DNA of 64,000 nucleotides from an uncultured Oscillospiraceae bacterium (GCA_902492895.1 CABUNG010000006.1:40218-104217), one strand, 5' to 3'. Positions 42,227 through 50,751 are shown, numbered from the stretch's first letter. Notes: generated by a model from the sequence alone, not told the origin. A program made the numbers and translations.

Positions 42227-42528
42227 ACAAAACCTCCGACATGGCGCAATGGCCATATCGGAGGTGCCAAAAGCACGGTTCCACTCCCTGGTTTCACTCA
42301 AACGGGCGCAAAGCGCCCGGCCCGCTAACGGCGGCCAACCGTCCGGAGATACTGCGGCGGAGTCGTTCCGCCGGTTCCCCCCGGCTGCCGGCGGACGGAT
42401 CCGCCGCGGGTGCATTTCGCCGGTCCCCCACGCAAAACGCTCACAGCCAACGGCGTTTTTTCTCTGGCGCGGGATGTTCCGGCTACTTCTCCCGGTTGCA
42501 TGTCCCCTATTGCCCGCAGAGCGGGCTT
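42227..42528 (-). promoter_or_regulatory. Cysteine T-box riboswitch
   Basis: This leader senses uncharged tRNA-Cys. On the minus strand a GAAATGCACC segment gives specifier codon UGC (42414-42412) for Cys, followed by the conserved A. The AGAGA-like and GNTG-like stem I elements precede it. The T-box sequence AGGGAGTGGAACCGTGCT (42289-42272) contains UGGA. This can pair with the tRNA 3' end UCCA, fitting the U discriminator of tRNA-Cys. The terminator stem ACCTCCGATATGGC with GCCATGTCGGAGGT (42265-42232) is followed by T-rich sequence. A TATAAT -10 element lies at 42540-42535. It controls cysE-cysS, about 400 bases downstream. Confidence 0.9.
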
Positions 42529-42565
42529 ATTTCTATTATAATCCACTTCTGGAAAAAATCCACAC

Positions 42566-43168
42566 TTATTTTTCGTCTGTCTTGCCGCCGGCGAAATAAC
42601 GCCGTCCTGCCCAGACATACTGGAACCCCGAGATCAGGGTGAGGACGACCGACACCCAAATGAGGATCTGTGCGATCAGGACCGGCAGGGTAAACGCCAG
42701 ATACGGCAGTCCCGCTCCGGCCAGAAGGCCGGTCTGCCAGGTGGAAAACTCCAGCGCCACGATCATGACGAGAATGGAAACGAACTGGGCGACCGTCTTC
42801 GCCTTGCCCCAGATGCTCGCCGCGATCACCACGTCCCCCTTGGCCGCCATCAGCCGCACCGACGTGACCATGAATTCCCGGCTGAGGATCAGCATGACCG
42901 CGAACACGTCCAGCTTTCCGATCGCCAGAAAGGCGAGGAACGCCGCGGTGGTGAGCATTTTATCCGCGATGGGATCCAGGAATTTGCCGAGATTGGTCAC
43001 GAGCCCCCGGCCCCGGGCGATCTTGCCATCGAACAGATCGGTCAGCGCGGCAGCGCCGAAGACCAACCCCGCCACGATGTAGTGAAACGGAAAATCCACC
43101 ATCATCAGTATCAGAAATACAGGCGCCAAAACAATGCGCGCCACGGTCAGGCGATTCGGCAGGTTCAT
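42566..43168 (-). CDS. pgsA: CDP-diacylglycerol-glycerol-3-phosphate phosphatidyltransferase
   Basis: This 200-residue membrane enzyme makes phosphatidylglycerol phosphate. The start NLPNRLTVARI and the CDP-alcohol phosphatidyltransferase motif DLFDGKIARGRGLVTNLGKFLDPIADK are diagnostic; the catalytic Asp residues sit in DG-AR-G-D-D. Four to five membrane helices follow. It is downstream of rimO on the same strand with a gap of about 80 bp. The Cys T-box promoter begins near its end. Confidence 0.95.
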   Translation of the reverse strand: MNLPNRLTVARIVLAPVFLILMMVDFPFHYIVAGLVFGAAALTDLFDGKIARGRGLVTNLGKFLDPIADKMLTTAAFLAFLAIGKLDVFAVMLILSREFMVTSVRLMAAKGDVVIAASIWGKAKTVAQFVSILVMIVALEFSTWQTGLLAGAGLPYLAFTLPVLIAQILIWVSVVLTLISGFQYVWAGRRYFAGGKTDEK

Positions 43169-43246
43169 GAAAGTACCAAGCCTTTCCTTATCATAATCGA
43201 GAGGCGGCCGTATAAACCGCGGCGGGACTGCACAAGCCCGGCCCGC

Positions 43247-44581
43247 TTACACCCGTTCTCCAAGCAGGTCCCAGTCGAGGCAGTCGGTGATCTGCACCCG
43301 GATCAGATCCCCGGGTGCCACCCGCGTTTTGGTCGTGAAAAAGACTTTGCCGTCGATATCGGGGGCGTCCGCCGCGCTCCGCCCGAACCAGCATTCCGCG
43401 TATTTGTCAAAGCTCTCCACCAGCACTTCAAGGGTCTTGCCCACCTGGGCACGGTTGTAATCGTCCGCAATCCGCTCCTGCGTCTGCATGACGATGTCCC
43501 GCCGATGGTTCTTCACCTCGTCCGGGATTTGTCCCGGCAGGGACGCCGCAGGCGTTCCCTCCTCGCTCGAGAAGGCAAAGCAGCCCAGCCGCTCAAACCG
43601 AACCTCCTTGATAAAGGCACACAGCTCCTCAAAATCCGCCTCGGTCTCTCCGGGGAAGCCGGTCATGACCGTGGTACGCAGCACCACCCCGGGCAGCGCG
43701 TCCCGTATCCGACCGAATAGAGCCGTCAGGCTCTCCCGGTCACCCGGACGGTTCATGGCCCGCAGCACCCGGCCGCTGCAATGCTGCAGCGGCACGTCGA
43801 GATACCGCAGGATTTTCGGCTGCCGCGCCATAACCGCGAGCAGCTCGTCATCGATGTGTTCCGGATAGCAATAGAGCAGCCGTATCCAGCAAAGGCCGTC
43901 GATGGTACAGAGCCGCTCGAGCAGGTCGGGCAGCAGAGAACGGCCCTCCCGGTCAAACCCGTACATGGTGGTATCCTGCGCGACGAGAATCAATTCCTTG
44001 ACCCCGCCGGCGGCGAGCTCCTCCGCCTCCCGGATGAGAACCTCCATATCCCGGCTGCGCAGATTGCCGCGGATCAGAGGGATGGCGCAGTAGGCGCAGC
44101 GGTTATTGCAGCCGTCCGCGATCCGCAGATACGCGAAAAAGGAGGGGGTCGTCAGCAGCCGGGGTCCGTCTAAAACCCATTGGCAGCGGTCGGGGAAACG
44201 GGTCATCCGGCCACCCGAAAGCACGGTCTCCACCGCTTCTGCGATGTCGCCGTTGGCGCCGAGACCGAGCACGCCGTCGCATTCCGGCAGCTCCTTGACC
44301 AATTCGTCCTGATACCGCTGCGCCAGACAGCCGGTCACGACGATGCCGCGGATCTGGTTTTCCTTCTTTAACTGGGCAAATTCCAATATGTTGTCGATGG
44401 ACTCCCGTTTCGCGTCCTCAATGAAGCCGCAGGTGTTGACCACCACCACGTCCGCGAGACCGCTTTCGGCGGTGATCTCATACCCCGCGTCCCGCAGACG
44501 GGCGAGCATCAGTTCCGCGTCCATCTGGTTTTTGGGGCATCCGAGGGAAACCATACCCACCTTGCCTTTTCGTGCTGCCAT
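43247..44581 (-). CDS. rimO: Ribosomal protein S12 methylthiotransferase
   Basis: This 444-residue radical SAM enzyme adds a methylthio group to an Asp of ribosomal protein S12. The N-terminal UPF0004 domain starts VSLGCPKNQMDAE and contains CGFIEDAKRES. The radical SAM cluster motif is CNNRCAYC. The C-terminal TRAM domain ends the protein. Family length is normal. It follows recX by 27 bp and precedes pgsA, as often in clostridia. Confidence 0.95.
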   Translation of the reverse strand: MAARKGKVGMVSLGCPKNQMDAELMLARLRDAGYEITAESGLADVVVVNTCGFIEDAKRESIDNILEFAQLKKENQIRGIVVTGCLAQRYQDELVKELPECDGVLGLGANGDIAEAVETVLSGGRMTRFPDRCQWVLDGPRLLTTPSFFAYLRIADGCNNRCAYCAIPLIRGNLRSRDMEVLIREAEELAAGGVKELILVAQDTTMYGFDREGRSLLPDLLERLCTIDGLCWIRLLYCYPEHIDDELLAVMARQPKILRYLDVPLQHCSGRVLRAMNRPGDRESLTALFGRIRDALPGVVLRTTVMTGFPGETEADFEELCAFIKEVRFERLGCFAFSSEEGTPAASLPGQIPDEVKNHRRDIVMQTQERIADDYNRAQVGKTLEVLVESFDKYAECWFGRSAADAPDIDGKVFFTTKTRVAPGDLIRVQITDCLDWDLLGERV

Positions 44582-44608
44582 ACATTTTCCGCCTTTCCCG
44601 GGTTCCGG

Positions 44609-45250
44609 TCAGGTCTCCTCCGGAAGGTCCGCCTCCGCCTGCCGGAACGCACGGCGGATATCGTCGTATGAAAAGCCCTGCCGCGCGAGAGCCGCGGCGG
44701 TTCGGCGCCGGTCGTCGGCGTCTTGCAGCCTATTATAGTATTTTTTGCGCAGCATTGCAAGGGCCAGGTCCGCATCCGCGATTCCTGTCCCTTCCACCGC
44801 CTCTTCCGCCAGCTCCCGCCCGATTCCCTTTCCGCACAGTTCCTGGATGGCCCGGCGGCGGGGATAGAGACGGTGCAGCTGATAGTCCCGGGCCAGGCGG
44901 GCGGCATAGGCCTCATCGTTCACCAGTCCCAGCTCCTCCATCCGGCCGGCCACGGCCGCAGCCGCCTCCGTCCGGTCGGATTGAAAACGTCCTTTTTCCC
45001 GGCAGAGGCGGTCGGTGAGCTCCTTTTTGGAATAATCCCGCTTGGAGAGGAGATAGAGCGCCTTTTCCCTGGCACGGGTCTGCCTTGACAGCTCCAGCAG
45101 CGCCTCGAGCTCCTCTTCCGAAAGAGAGGAGCCGGCCTTTAAGGACGACTCCTCCCACACTCGCAGATCGATCTGAACATCCGGAGCACCGTCAAACGAC
45201 AACTGCACCTGATGCCCTCGTATCCGCCGTATATCGGTAATGATCATCAT
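44609..45250 (-). CDS. recX: Recombination regulator RecX
   Basis: This 213-residue protein is RecX, which modulates RecA filaments. It is Arg/Glu-rich and helical with three-helix repeats. Examples are ALYLLSKRDYSKKELTDRL, VNDEAYAARLARDY and FSYDDIRRAFRQ. The start codon overlaps the recA stop by four bases, a typical recA-recX coupling. It probably limits RecA filament length after SOS induction. Confidence 0.92.
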   Translation of the reverse strand: MMIITDIRRIRGHQVQLSFDGAPDVQIDLRVWEESSLKAGSSLSEEELEALLELSRQTRAREKALYLLSKRDYSKKELTDRLCREKGRFQSDRTEAAAAVAGRMEELGLVNDEAYAARLARDYQLHRLYPRRRAIQELCGKGIGRELAEEAVEGTGIADADLALAMLRKKYYNRLQDADDRRRTAAALARQGFSYDDIRRAFRQAEADLPEET

Positions 45251-46398
45251 TCGTCCACGACAATGTCGAGCTTGCTTTTGGCGCTCGACGATGTGTACTG
45301 AGCGGCGGCCTCAAGCGGAATCTCCACCGGCGCGCGGTCTTCCTTCGGCGCGCGGGCGGCGGCGGTCTGCTTCTGGAATTCCTCGCGCACCAGCGCTTCG
45401 ATTTCCGCCGCCAGGGCCTTGTTCTCCCGCAGATACTCCTTGAGCTTGTCCCGACCCTGACACAGGCGGTTGTCCTTATAAGAGAACCACGAACCCGACT
45501 TCTGGATGATCTCAAACCGGACGGCCAGGTCGATCAGTTCGCCCTCCCGGGAAATGCCCTGCCCGTAAATCACGTCGAACTCCGCCTCTTTGAAAGGCGG
45601 CGCCACCTTGTTCTTGACCACCCGGACCCGGGTGTGGGATCCGACGGCCTCTCCGCCGTTTTTCAGGGTTTCGGTCCGGCGGACATCCAGGCGGACCGAC
45701 GCGTAATATTTCAGGGCGTTGCCGCCCGCGGTCACCTCGGGGTTGCCGTACACCACCCCCACTTTCAGGCGGAGCTGGTTGATGAAGACGGCGATGCAGT
45801 TGGATTTGCCCACCGCGCCCGCGAGCTTGCGCATCGCCTGGGACATCAGACGGGCCTGCAAACCGACATGGCTGTCCCCCATTTCGCCCTCGATTTCGGC
45901 CCGCGGCACCAGGGCCGCGACCGAGTCGACCACCAGAATGTCGATGGCCCCCGAACGGATGAGCGCCTCGGCGATTTCGAGCGCCTGCTCGCCGGTATCG
46001 GGCTGGGACACCAGCAGGGAATCCACGTCCACGCCGAGCGCCTGGGCATAAACCGGATCGAGCGCGTGCTCGACGTCGATAAACGCGGCCTCGCCGCCCA
46101 GCTTCTGCGCTTCGGCGACCGCGTGGAGCGCGAGGGTGGTTTTACCCGACGCTTCCGGTCCGTAGATTTCCACGATCCGGCCGCGGGGCAGGCCGCCGAT
46201 GCCGAGCGCGGCGTCGAGCGTCATGGAGCCGGTGGGGATATAGTCCACATTCATGCCCAGATTTTCGCCAAGCCGCATGACGGCGCCTTTTCCGTAGTTC
46301 TTTTCAATCTGGGCGAGCGCCGCTTCGAGCGCTTTATGTTTGTTGTCCAGCTGAACGTCCTTCGCTTTATCGGACGCCTTTTTCCTATCTTCGGCCAT
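45247..46398 (-). CDS. recA: Recombinase RecA
   Basis: This 383-residue protein is RecA, the strand-exchange ATPase and SOS co-protease. Walker A is GPEASGKTT and Walker B is ILVVDSVAAL; the DNA-binding loop region includes NCIAVFINQLR and GGNALKYYASVR. The ATG at 46398 (MAEDRKK) is chosen; the longer open frame upstream covers the promoter and LexA-like box. The start has a GAGAGG site about 11 bases away. It is followed without gap by recX. RecA filaments would also trigger cleavage of the S24 repressor near the left end of the window. Confidence 0.97.
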   Translation of the reverse strand: MAEDRKKASDKAKDVQLDNKHKALEAALAQIEKNYGKGAVMRLGENLGMNVDYIPTGSMTLDAALGIGGLPRGRIVEIYGPEASGKTTLALHAVAEAQKLGGEAAFIDVEHALDPVYAQALGVDVDSLLVSQPDTGEQALEIAEALIRSGAIDILVVDSVAALVPRAEIEGEMGDSHVGLQARLMSQAMRKLAGAVGKSNCIAVFINQLRLKVGVVYGNPEVTAGGNALKYYASVRLDVRRTETLKNGGEAVGSHTRVRVVKNKVAPPFKEAEFDVIYGQGISREGELIDLAVRFEIIQKSGSWFSYKDNRLCQGRDKLKEYLRENKALAAEIEALVREEFQKQTAAARAPKEDRAPVEIPLEAAAQYTSSSAKSKLDIVVDE

Positions 46399-46464
46399 AA
46401 TCCGGTGCCTCTCTTTCCACGTCTGCCGGCCGTTCCCGGCCGGTTCACTCGTCTCATATCCCTG

Positions 46465-46493
46465 ATTATAGACGATGCGGTACGGAAAAGCAA
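46465..46493 (-). promoter_or_regulatory. recA promoter
   Basis: TTGCTT (46493-46488) and TATAAT (46470-46465) are 17 bp apart on the minus strand, about 70 bp upstream of recA. Confidence 0.65.
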
Positions 46494-46511
46494 GGGGATT
46501 CCGCAAATTTA

Positions 46512-46524
46512 CAAACATTTGTTC
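46512..46524 (-). promoter_or_regulatory. LexA-like SOS box upstream of recA
   Basis: GAACAAATGTTTG (46524-46512) closely matches the Firmicute LexA box CGAACN4GTTCG. It lies about 18 bp upstream of the recA -35, also within the divergent promoter region of the GH25-like gene. Confidence 0.65.
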
Positions 46525-46628
46525 TAATTTGAGAATATCTCTCACCATATGCACGCCGCCGCATAAAATAAGCATGTACGGTCCCGCGATATCATCTGCA
46601 AGATCCAACACAAAAGGAGGCCATTCAC

Positions 46629-47471
46629 TTGAAATTGTCAAAATTCAGGAAGCTGCTCGGCGGCATCCTGCTCTGCGCCGTCCTCATGACGGCCATCGCC
46701 CTGCCCGCCTTCGCGCTTCCCCCGGTCGAAGGACCGCAGTACGACGGCATCGACATCAGCCGCTGGCAAGGCGGCAGCATCGATTTTGCCGCGGTCAAGG
46801 AAGCCGGCTACGGCATCGTGTATATCCGCGCCGGGGGCGGCGGCGACTACACCGACCCCGACTTTGAACGGAATTATACCGAAGCTAAGGCAGCCGGTAT
46901 GAAAATCGGCTTTTACTACTATGTGGACGCCGCAACCGTCAGCGAAGCCGACGAACAGGCGGCTCATTTTGCCTCTCTGGTAAAGGATAAAGAGCCCGAC
47001 TGCCGTCCCGCCATGGAATACGTCATGGATGGGCTGGACAGCGCGGCCGTCAATGAGCTGGCGCTCGCCTTTTTGCAGAAGGCGGAGGAACTCTCGGGCT
47101 TTGCCATGTGCGTGTACACGAACGCGTACAACGCCGGCCAAGTATACAGCGGTGCTATCACCGCCTATCCCCTGTGGATCGCGGAATACGATGTGGAAAA
47201 GCCTTCCGACATCGACACCTGGACCGCCTGGGCCGGCTGGCAGTATGACGCGTCCGCCGATGTGCCCGGCATTGACGGAAACGTGGACCGGGATATCTTC
47301 ACGAACGGCATCTTCCTGCCGGTACCCCCGCCCGTTTCCTCCGAGGCTCCCGCGTCGTCGGAGAACTCGGCGCCCGCTACGGGACGCGCCGCCCTTCTGT
47401 GGATTCCGGCCGTCTTGGTCGCCGCCGCCTTGACCGGCGTCTGCCTTCTCCGCCGCAGGAAAGCGGCCTGA
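46629..47471 (+). CDS. GH25-like surface protein
   Basis: This 280-residue protein has a signal peptide (about residues 1-29), a GH25 lysozyme-like barrel, a Pro/Ser-rich linker and a C-terminal membrane helix followed by RRRK. It should be displayed on the cell surface. The barrel starts with YDGIDISRWQGGSIDF, keeping the first catalytic Asp. The usual DxE catalytic motif is not conserved; the matching place reads CRPAMEYVMDG. WIAEYD is kept. Activity is therefore doubtful. It starts at TTG (46629) behind AAAGGAGG. It is divergent from recA and shares a promoter region with the LexA-like box. Its function is unknown. Confidence 0.82.
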   Translation: MKLSKFRKLLGGILLCAVLMTAIALPAFALPPVEGPQYDGIDISRWQGGSIDFAAVKEAGYGIVYIRAGGGGDYTDPDFERNYTEAKAAGMKIGFYYYVDAATVSEADEQAAHFASLVKDKEPDCRPAMEYVMDGLDSAAVNELALAFLQKAEELSGFAMCVYTNAYNAGQVYSGAITAYPLWIAEYDVEKPSDIDTWTAWAGWQYDASADVPGIDGNVDRDIFTNGIFLPVPPPVSSEAPASSENSAPATGRAALLWIPAVLVAAALTGVCLLRRRKAA

Positions 47472-47488
47472 CTTCATCACCTGAACAA

Positions 47489-47514
47489 AGGGCCCCCGTT
47501 TTCACGGGGGCCCT
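47489..47514. terminator. Bidirectional terminator
   Basis: AGGGCCCCCGT and ACGGGGGCCCT form a perfect 11-bp stem with TTTC loop between the converging GH25-like and sigF genes. Confidence 0.8.
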
Positions 47515-47538
47515 CTTTGTTTATATAAGTGCGTCCGG

Positions 47539-48198
47539 CTACCCGGTCAGCCGTTTGCGCATCTCCTGCAGAATGACCCGTTCCCGGCGGGAGACCTGTA
47601 CCTGGGTCATCCCGAGCTTTTCGGCGGTGACCTGCTGGGTGTGCCGGTTGAGATACCGCAGCACGATCAGGGCCCGGTCCCGCGGCTCGAGTTCCCCGAG
47701 CACCTGCTGGAGAGCCAGGCGGTCGGTGATGTCCTCCTCCGGAGGGGAGACCGGCACGTCGATTTCCTCGCCGTCGTCGTCCTCCCCCGCCCTTGTCAGG
47801 GACAGGGCGGGAAGAGAGGCGCCCAGCGCCTCGACCGCCTGCTCCCGCTCCACGCCGAGCAGATCGGCCAGCTCCCCGATGGTCGGCTCCCGCCCCTCCC
47901 TCGCCGCGAAGGCCTCCCGTTCCCTGGAGGCGCGCAGGGAGAGCTCCTTGAGAGAGCGGCTGACCTTGACGGTTCCGCCGTCCCGGAACAGGCGGCGGAT
48001 TTCCCCGAGGATAACCGGGACGGCGTAGGTCGAAAATTTGAGTCCCCGTTCCTCCTCAAAGCCGTCCGCGGCCTTCACCAGCCCCATACAGCCCGATTGG
48101 AACAGGTCGTCGTATTCGATTCCGCGGCCGATAAAGCGGCGGGCACAGGCGTGCACCAGCCCGATATTGTCGCATATACGCTCTTCCCGTCCACTCAA
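47539..48198 (-). CDS. sigF: Forespore sigma factor SigF
   Basis: This 219-residue protein is the first forespore-specific sigma factor. Region 2 contains YDDLFQSGCMGLVKAADGFEEERGLKFSTYAVPVILGEIRR, the usual promoter-recognition core. Region 3 and region 4 follow, ending LNRHTQQVTAEKLGMTQVQVSRRERVIL. It starts with TTG at 48198 overlapping the spoIIAB stop codon. It is held inactive by SpoIIAB until SpoIIAA is dephosphorylated. Targets should include spoIIR, found later in this window with a matching promoter. Confidence 0.95.
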   Translation of the reverse strand: MSGREERICDNIGLVHACARRFIGRGIEYDDLFQSGCMGLVKAADGFEEERGLKFSTYAVPVILGEIRRLFRDGGTVKVSRSLKELSLRASREREAFAAREGREPTIGELADLLGVEREQAVEALGASLPALSLTRAGEDDDGEEIDVPVSPPEEDITDRLALQQVLGELEPRDRALIVLRYLNRHTQQVTAEKLGMTQVQVSRRERVILQEMRKRLTG

Positions 48199-48644
48199 GG
48201 CAGCTTCGCCTGCCGTTCCCGCAGCACTATGTATTTTTCCATGGTCACCACGGTTCCCTTCCCCTTGCGGGAGCTCACTTTCAGGCGGTCGGTAAAGCTT
48301 TCCATCACCGAGAATCCGAGTCCGGAACGGTCGTCACCTCCTGTCGTGAACAGCGGCTCCATCGCCTGCTCCACATTCTCGATGCCGCAGCCGCGGTCCC
48401 GGACCTTGACGACGGTCCGCCCGTTCTCATACAGCCGCATCTGCACCGTGATATCCCCGATCGAATCGGGATAGGCGTGCACGATGCAGTTGGTCACCGC
48501 CTCGCTCACCGCGGTGCGCAGATCGCTCAGCTCATCCACCGCGGGATCGAGCTGGGACAAAAAGGACGCCACCACGGCGCGGGCAAATCCCTCGTTCGCG
48601 GAGCGGCTGGGAAAGGTCACTTTCATCTCATTGATGGGCTTCAT
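48195..48644 (-). CDS. spoIIAB: Anti-sigma F factor SpoIIAB
   Basis: This 149-residue kinase/anti-sigma factor binds SigF and phosphorylates SpoIIAA. The GHKL ATPase motifs are SEAVTNCIVHAY (N box), VRDRGCGI (G1) and SGLGFSVM (G2). AAGGAGG places the start at the ATG at 48644. It overlaps the end of spoIIAA and the start of sigF, giving tight coupling of the three proteins. Confidence 0.95.
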   Translation of the reverse strand: MKPINEMKVTFPSRSANEGFARAVVASFLSQLDPAVDELSDLRTAVSEAVTNCIVHAYPDSIGDITVQMRLYENGRTVVKVRDRGCGIENVEQAMEPLFTTGGDDRSGLGFSVMESFTDRLKVSSRKGKGTVVTMEKYIVLRERQAKLP

Positions 48645-48987
48645 GGGAATCCTCCTTCTGTCCGCCGTCATCCGCCGCGGCCTGCTCTAAAATGTGCAGC
48701 CGGTCGAGTCCCGCCAGCCGCATGATTTTCTGAATGCGCTCCGATGCGCCCGTGACGCTGAGCCGCCCGCCCGCGAGCTGCATGAGCCGGTACCGGCCCA
48801 TGACGAGCCCGATGCCCGAGCTGTCCATGAAGGTGACACCCTCGAAGTCCAGACGCAGCTGTTTCGCGCCTGTGCGGTCCACGGCGCCGTCGATCTGCTC
48901 CCGCAGCGACCGGGCCGCGTGATGGTCCAGTTCGCCCGAAAGCCATATGGTAACGCCGGAAGGCGACGCATCCATGCGAATCACCAT
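48628..48987 (-). CDS. spoIIAA: Anti-anti-sigma factor SpoIIAA
   Basis: This 119-residue STAS-domain protein releases SigF by binding SpoIIAB when unphosphorylated. The phosphorylation region reads FMDSSGIGLVMGRYR; the acceptor is the serine before Gly, about position 58. AGGAGG supports the ATG at 48987. It heads the spoIIA operon. A likely promoter upstream could not be assigned with confidence. Its C-terminus is longer than the Bacillus version by a few acidic residues. Confidence 0.94.
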   Translation of the reverse strand: MVIRMDASPSGVTIWLSGELDHHAARSLREQIDGAVDRTGAKQLRLDFEGVTFMDSSGIGLVMGRYRLMQLAGGRLSVTGASERIQKIMRLAGLDRLHILEQAAADDGGQKEDSHEAHQ

Positions 48988-49056
48988 GTCGATTCCTCCT
49001 GCCTCTTCCTAGTTTGGGGGACCGCGAACATCTCGCCTGCCGGCGGAAATGCCCGC

Positions 49057-49099
49057 AAAAAAAACAAGCCCCCGTCATGTTTCCATGATAAGGGCTTGT
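49057..49099 (-). terminator. Intrinsic terminator of folC
   Basis: On the minus strand ACAAGCCC...CATG pairs with CATG...GGGCTTGT and is followed by a run of eight T residues (49064-49057). It separates folC from the spoIIA operon. Confidence 0.85.
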
Positions 49100-49162
49100 C
49101 CCGTTCGATGCATGAGAATCCTGCCGTCGAATTCCGGAATATAAACCGGAATCGGCGCGGAT

Positions 49163-50443
49163 TTATTCGTCTTTTAGCAGCAGCGGACGAATCGCCGCGG
49201 ATAGGAAGAAGGATCCACCTATCAGGAGAGGTCCCTCCCCTGCCCGTTCCCGGGCCATGGCGAGCGCGTCGGCCGGAGATGCGGCAGCTTCAGCCGGCAC
49301 CCCCTCCTCCCGGAAAACGGCGGCCAGCTCCTCCCCCGACAGAGCGCGGGGATTGTCCGGGGCGCAACAGATCACCCGCGCGCACAGCGGAGCGAGGAGG
49401 GAGACACAGGTTCTCACGTCCTTGTCCCGCAGCAGGCCGCAAAGCAGGGTAAGCGGCGTGCGCTCCCCCTCCGGGATCTCCTGAATCGTCTGCGCCAGCG
49501 CCCGGACACCGTGGGGATTGTGGGCCCCGTCCAGCATCAGCAGGGGACGGCGGCGCAGCACCTCCTGCCGGCAGGGCATCCGGACCTCCCGGAGAGCCGC
49601 AAGGGCCTCGTCCCGCCGGAACGGGATCCCCTTCGTTTCGAGCAGCCGCATGACACAGAGCGCCGTCAGGGCGTTATCCCGCTGGAAGGTGCCGGTCAGA
49701 GACAGCGTCACCGGGTCCCCCTCCCACTCGAATACGAGGCGTCCCGGTGCCTCTTCCAGAATGGGCGCCGCGGCGATCCCGGGCGTGTGGACGGTCAGTC
49801 CGAGAGCGGCCGCCTCCTCGAGCAGGACTCCCAGCGCGTCCTCCACTTGTCTGGGCGAGGACACCACGGAGCAGCCGGGACGCAGGATGCCGCACTTTAC
49901 CCGGGCGATGTCCTCGACGGTGTGTCCCAAAATGGCCGTGTGGTCGAGACTGACCGGGGTCAGTACGGCGGCGAGGGGATGGTCGAACACATTCGTCGCG
50001 TCGTCCCGGCCGCCCAGTCCGCACTCGATCACGGCGAGCGCGGTTTCCTCCCTGGCAAACCAGGTGATCGCAAGAGCGGTGAGAAGCTCGAACTCCGACA
50101 GCCCCCCGGCCTCCCCCATTTGGGGAGCCAGCGCCGCGAGTTCGGCCGTCAAAGCGGCAAAGGCCTCCTCCGGAATCGCCTCGTCCCCGATCCGGATGGT
50201 ATCCCGCAACCCTGTGACCGCCGGAGAGGTGAACAGCCCGGTTTTGCTGCCCCCGGCCTCTGCCATGGCCTGGATCATCCGGGCGGTGGAGCCTTTTCCG
50301 TTCGTCCCCGCGATATGGACCACCCGGAGCTTGTCCTGCGGCCGGCCAAGCAGGGCGAGCACTCGGTCCATCCGGGCGAGTCCCATCTTCATCCCGCCCG
50401 GCTTTAGAGAATCGATATAGGCCAATGCTTCGGTATAGGTCAT
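49163..50443 (-). CDS. folC: Folylpolyglutamate synthase/dihydrofolate synthase
   Basis: This 426-residue Mur-ligase-family enzyme adds glutamate to folates. The ATP-binding loop is HIAGTNGKGSTARM, and ECGLGGRDDATN and LDGAHNPHG are family motifs. The ATG at 50443 follows GGAGGAACC. An extended -10 TGGTATAAT lies at 50485-50477 on the minus strand. Polyglutamation keeps folates in the cell. Other folate genes are not adjacent. Confidence 0.95.
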   Translation of the reverse strand: MTYTEALAYIDSLKPGGMKMGLARMDRVLALLGRPQDKLRVVHIAGTNGKGSTARMIQAMAEAGGSKTGLFTSPAVTGLRDTIRIGDEAIPEEAFAALTAELAALAPQMGEAGGLSEFELLTALAITWFAREETALAVIECGLGGRDDATNVFDHPLAAVLTPVSLDHTAILGHTVEDIARVKCGILRPGCSVVSSPRQVEDALGVLLEEAAALGLTVHTPGIAAAPILEEAPGRLVFEWEGDPVTLSLTGTFQRDNALTALCVMRLLETKGIPFRRDEALAALREVRMPCRQEVLRRRPLLMLDGAHNPHGVRALAQTIQEIPEGERTPLTLLCGLLRDKDVRTCVSLLAPLCARVICCAPDNPRALSGEELAAVFREEGVPAEAAASPADALAMARERAGEGPLLIGGSFFLSAAIRPLLLKDE

Positions 50444-50476
50444 GGTCGGTTCCTCCGTCCTTTTCCGATTTGACTT

Positions 50477-50620
50477 ATTATACCACAATTTCCCTGTGTG
50501 GAGCGCAGGAACGGCGAAGCCGCGGGGGCGACATCCCCAAATGGCGGAAACCATGTTCTCACAGGCGTCCGAAGGCTTGGTACGCAAGGCTTCGGTCTAC
50601 GCCGTGAGGTTATTATACCA
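50477..50620 (-). other. Hairpin-rich element between two TGGTATAAT motifs
   Basis: On the minus strand two identical extended -10 motifs, TGGTATAAT (50620-50612 and 50485-50477), flank about 125 bases of stem-loops. The first stem-loop (50608-50558) is long: CTCAC and GTGAG, GGCGT and ACGCC, CCGAAG and CTTCGG, with CTTG and CAAG at the tip. Smaller ones follow: ATGG-N6-CCAT (50554-50541), GGGG-N6-CCCC (50538-50525), and CGGC-N3-GCCG (50522-50512). A transcript from the first motif would begin at the large hairpin and read toward folC. I do not recognise the element. Confidence 0.4.
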
Positions 50621-50642
50621 TAAACGAGGGACTCCGCCCATA

Positions 50643-50677
50643 CAAAAGCCCCCGCCGCTGTGCGGCGGGGGCTTTTG
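50643..50677 (-). terminator. Strong hairpin upstream of the accessory island
   Basis: CAAAAGCCCCCGCCGC and GCGGCGGGGGCTTTTG form a 16-bp stem. It could insulate the small island (50692-51364) from folC. Confidence 0.6.
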
Positions 50678-50691
50678 TGACAGATGTTCAC

Positions 50692-50720
50692 TTGACTTTT
50701 GGGCTGCATAACGCTAAGCT
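50692..50720 (+). promoter_or_regulatory. Promoter with direct repeats, ribbon-helix-helix gene
   Basis: TTGACT (50692-50697) and TAAGCT (50715-50720) are 17 bp apart. A direct repeat TTTTGGGCTGC occurs at 50697-50707 and 50723-50733, spaced 26 bp, overlapping the promoter. It may be the operator of the protein encoded just downstream. Confidence 0.5.
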
Positions 50721-50751
50721 TATTTTGGGCTGCGAAAGTGAGGTGAAGCGG

